Assembly: GCA_023142175.1 (NCBI GenBank)
Contig: JAGLJX010000264.1
Span: 1-15,546, forward strand
Origin: Emcibacter sp.
GTDB lineage: Bacteria; Pseudomonadota; Alphaproteobacteria; Sphingomonadales; Emcibacteraceae
DNA: 15,546 nt
Reading direction: 5' to 3'
Shown here piece after piece: positions 13,561-15,546 of this stretch. The notes beneath the pieces are model-generated. The model saw nothing but the letters and a program-made list of their open reading frames with translations. It was not told the origin of the DNA and searched no databases. Each line of letters starts with the position of its first letter. Positions within the stretch are counted from its first letter, which is position 1. Position numbers and translations under genes: made by a program.

Positions 13561-14973
13561 TTAACTAAGGAACTCCTTAATCTGATCCAGACGTTTCTTT
13601 TCCTTGCTTAGGTAGGAAATCCACTTACGGGCCTGCTTACGGCTCCGTTTGTCTTTCGCTGCAATTTCAAAAGATTTTTTGGCATTGTTCAGCTGACCCA
13701 TATTGAAATAGCACATACCTTGATATACAGCGACAGAATCGCGCCGTTTCAAGCCACCTTTTTTCAGGGCAAGACCCAGAAATTTTGCACCATTCTTATA
13801 GTCATCAAGCTGCATATATACCTGACCCAGCTTTTTATAAAGCTCACCATCTTTTGACATTTCGGCTGCGGTAGCTAGCGGTTTCAGAGATTGCCTCATG
13901 TCCTGAGCATTAATCCGGGCCTGAGCAAGATTTTCGTAATTTTTCTTGTTCTTTTCTATTGTCCCGGCTTTTATGCCTTTTTCCAGAACCACAGATGCCC
14001 AGTAGGGCGCCTCATGATACATATAAAGCTGTGACATATTGACAAGTTCACTTCCTTTGGCAAGGAACCCCTGACGATAGGCCGTTTCATAAGTCGCTAA
14101 CTGCTTCTTCTCCAGTGCCGTCTGTAGCTTTTCTGACGAAGCATCAGAGGCCATTTCGCCATACATACCGGCGAGCTGCAACCAATATTCCTTCTTCGGC
14201 CACTTGTTGACCAGAAGTTCCAGAATATCAACAACCTTCTGATTTTCCTTCATCTCGAAATACATAACCCGAAGCAGAAGATACCAATTTTCCTTTGGCT
14301 GCTTCTCCGCAGCCACATAAAGATCAATGGCTCTCAGAATATAAGGAATGGCTTTTTTGAATTGCACAGCTGCCTGTGCCTCAGAAATTCCATCCACGGT
14401 GCCAAGCGAATAATATGCCTGTGCCAAAAGCACCAAGGGCTGCGCCGTTGGTGCCGGTTGATACTCAAGCCAGCGTAACATCATCTTAATAGAATTATTA
14501 AAATCCTCTTTGATGAAATATAGCTGAGCCATGGTATAAACCGTGGTGTCTTCCATAGCAGCAGGCAAGTTTTCCTGCCGCAGGACATTTTCATAAGCTA
14601 TTAAAGCTTCATTGTATTTTTCCTGACTATACCACAGGAAACCACGGAAGTTATAATATTGAGCCCGCTCGTAACTATTGAGCTTCTCAAGCTTATAACC
14701 AAGACCCTTTTCCAGAACCTCCATGGCACAATCATAATCATTGACATCGGCACATTCCTGAGCCTTGCCAAGCACCTTGTAGATTTTTTCACTCAGGGCC
14801 GGAGTCCTGCGTGTTTTGCGATCTTCAAATTTCCGCTTATCCTTATCGGTAGCGGCAGCATAAGCCTGATCCGAGATGCCGGACAGCGCCGGTGCCAGAG
14901 AAGTTATCGCCGCAACGCCGCAAAGGGCGGTTACCGATACGAGGGTCTTCGCAAGTTTAGTATATTTAATCAT
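13561..14973 (-). CDS. Secreted tetratricopeptide-repeat protein of a TonB system
   Basis: The 470-residue product begins with a signal peptide (basic KYTKLAK, hydrophobic 11-33, likely cleavage after AYA at 37-39), so it should be periplasmic. The mature part is almost entirely helical with TPR-like units, for instance around 104-133 (YYNFRGFLWYSQEKYNEALI), 145-171, 179-215, 229-258, 378-405 and 414-441, and a Lys/Arg-rich C-terminus. It is the gene directly after tonB: 12 bp separate the tonB stop from this ATG, and AGGAG (14981-14985) lies 7 nt upstream. Periplasmic TPR proteins follow exbB-exbD-tonB in TonB2-type clusters of several Proteobacteria, where they are thought to help energy transfer to outer-membrane receptors. 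That role is inferred from position and domains; the specific partner is unknown. Confidence 0.82.
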   Translation of the reverse strand: MIKYTKLAKTLVSVTALCGVAAITSLAPALSGISDQAYAAATDKDKRKFEDRKTRRTPALSEKIYKVLGKAQECADVNDYDCAMEVLEKGLGYKLEKLNSYERAQYYNFRGFLWYSQEKYNEALIAYENVLRQENLPAAMEDTTVYTMAQLYFIKEDFNNSIKMMLRWLEYQPAPTAQPLVLLAQAYYSLGTVDGISEAQAAVQFKKAIPYILRAIDLYVAAEKQPKENWYLLLRVMYFEMKENQKVVDILELLVNKWPKKEYWLQLAGMYGEMASDASSEKLQTALEKKQLATYETAYRQGFLAKGSELVNMSQLYMYHEAPYWASVVLEKGIKAGTIEKNKKNYENLAQARINAQDMRQSLKPLATAAEMSKDGELYKKLGQVYMQLDDYKNGAKFLGLALKKGGLKRRDSVAVYQGMCYFNMGQLNNAKKSFEIAAKDKRSRKQARKWISYLSKEKKRLDQIKEFLS

Positions 14974-14985
14974 ACGTTTTCTCCT

Positions 14986-15546
14986 CTACTTACCTTCCAT
15001 CTCAAAGGTGATTTTGTGCAAAACACCTGCCACATCAATGGGTTCACCATCAACCACTTTAGGCTTGTATTTAAACTTGCCCGCAGCCTTGACCGCCGCG
15101 CGATTAAATACAGAGTTGGTGGTCTCCACGACCTTGACATCAACCACCGTCCCAAGCCTTGTCACTGTGAATTCCACAATAACATATCCTGAAAGACCGC
15201 GTTCTGCTGCTCGTCTGGGATAGATGGGTGCTACCTTCACAATGGGAAGATAATCCCCATCGCTGGCGGCAAATCCACCTGTTCCGCCGACACTGACAAC
15301 CGCAGCAACCGGTGCCATACCAATTTCAATACCTGTATTAACAGCATCAACATTGGTATCCATGTCCAAGTCTAAATTCTCCGGGGGCGCTTCATTGTCC
15401 TCGGGTTTATCGGGTTTACGGATCGTCTGCTCAGTTTCCTGAGCTTGCCGTACTTCGCCAATCTCAACCCTGCGGCCTTCAACCTTACCCTCTAAAGGAT
15501 TGTTCCCGGTAGCAATAAGATATTGCATACCCCAGAACAGGGTAAA
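14986..15546 (-). CDS. tonB: TonB-family energy transducer, C-terminal part (cut by the window edge)
   Basis: The frame is open through the right edge, giving 186 residues; the N-terminus is missing. The first visible residues, FTLFWGMQYLIATG, read as the end of the membrane anchor, so the ATG at 15528 is probably internal. A Glu/Asp/Pro-rich periplasmic linker follows (about fragment residues 30-80), shorter and less Pro/Lys-repetitive than in classical E. coli TonB. The C-terminal TonB domain contains APIYPRRAAERGLSGYVIVE and the beta-strand pattern GTVVDVKVVE, with FKYKPKVVDGEP near the end. The protein couples ExbB/ExbD proton flow to TonB-dependent outer-membrane receptors. The short form and the following TPR gene point to a TonB2-type system; exbB and exbD are expected just outside the window. 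Confidence 0.88.
   Translation of the reverse strand, partial: FTLFWGMQYLIATGNNPLEGKVEGRRVEIGEVRQAQETEQTIRKPDKPEDNEAPPENLDLDMDTNVDAVNTGIEIGMAPVAAVVSVGGTGGFAASDGDYLPIVKVAPIYPRRAAERGLSGYVIVEFTVTRLGTVVDVKVVETTNSVFNRAAVKAAGKFKYKPKVVDGEPIDVAGVLHKITFEMEGK

Overview
The window looks like chromosomal, mostly housekeeping DNA from a flagellated alphaproteobacterium of moderate GC content. The evidence is a BamF-type (DUF3035) lipoprotein next to lspA, a CheY/CheZ pair, a TipF-like degenerate EAL protein, a MutL that carries its own endonuclease motif, and one perfect TTAA-N7-TTAA CtrA-type box. I cannot name the species. I see no phage, insertion sequence, CRISPR array, tRNA or rRNA.

Left part (1-2797): a truncated MscS-type channel gene and tadA (tRNA adenosine deaminase) run leftward. 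Diverging from them, rluB (23S rRNA pseudouridine synthase) and rsmD (16S rRNA methyltransferase) run rightward and overlap by ATGA. This is a small tRNA/rRNA modification neighbourhood. From 2798 to 3150 lies a very AT-rich gap with the CtrA-type box, followed by an unrecognised 58-codon gene (3151-3327) that has a good ribosome binding site.

Centre (3349-10326): a leftward gene series, probably one operon or two: MaoC-like hydratase, ribF, ileS, lspA, a small BamF-like lipoprotein, mutL. It serves cofactor synthesis, isoleucine charging, lipoprotein maturation, outer-membrane assembly and mismatch repair. mutL starts with TTG and the lipoprotein with GTG; both are supported by Shine-Dalgarno sequences.

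Right part (10503-13360): cheY and cheZ run rightward, with stop and start overlapping as TAATG. They converge on a leftward TipF-like gene, with a strong bidirectional terminator between them. The CheZ-like protein keeps the catalytic Asp/Gln pair and then has a long acidic, Pro/Val-rich tail. That tail carries three copies of an I-D-x-[LM]-[LF] peptide resembling the CheY-binding peptides of FliM and CheZ. This is the most interesting observation in the window.

Right edge (13561-15546): the 3' end of a leftward transport operon, namely a tonB gene cut by the window edge and a secreted TPR protein, ending in a Rho-independent terminator. exbB/exbD would be expected beyond the right edge.
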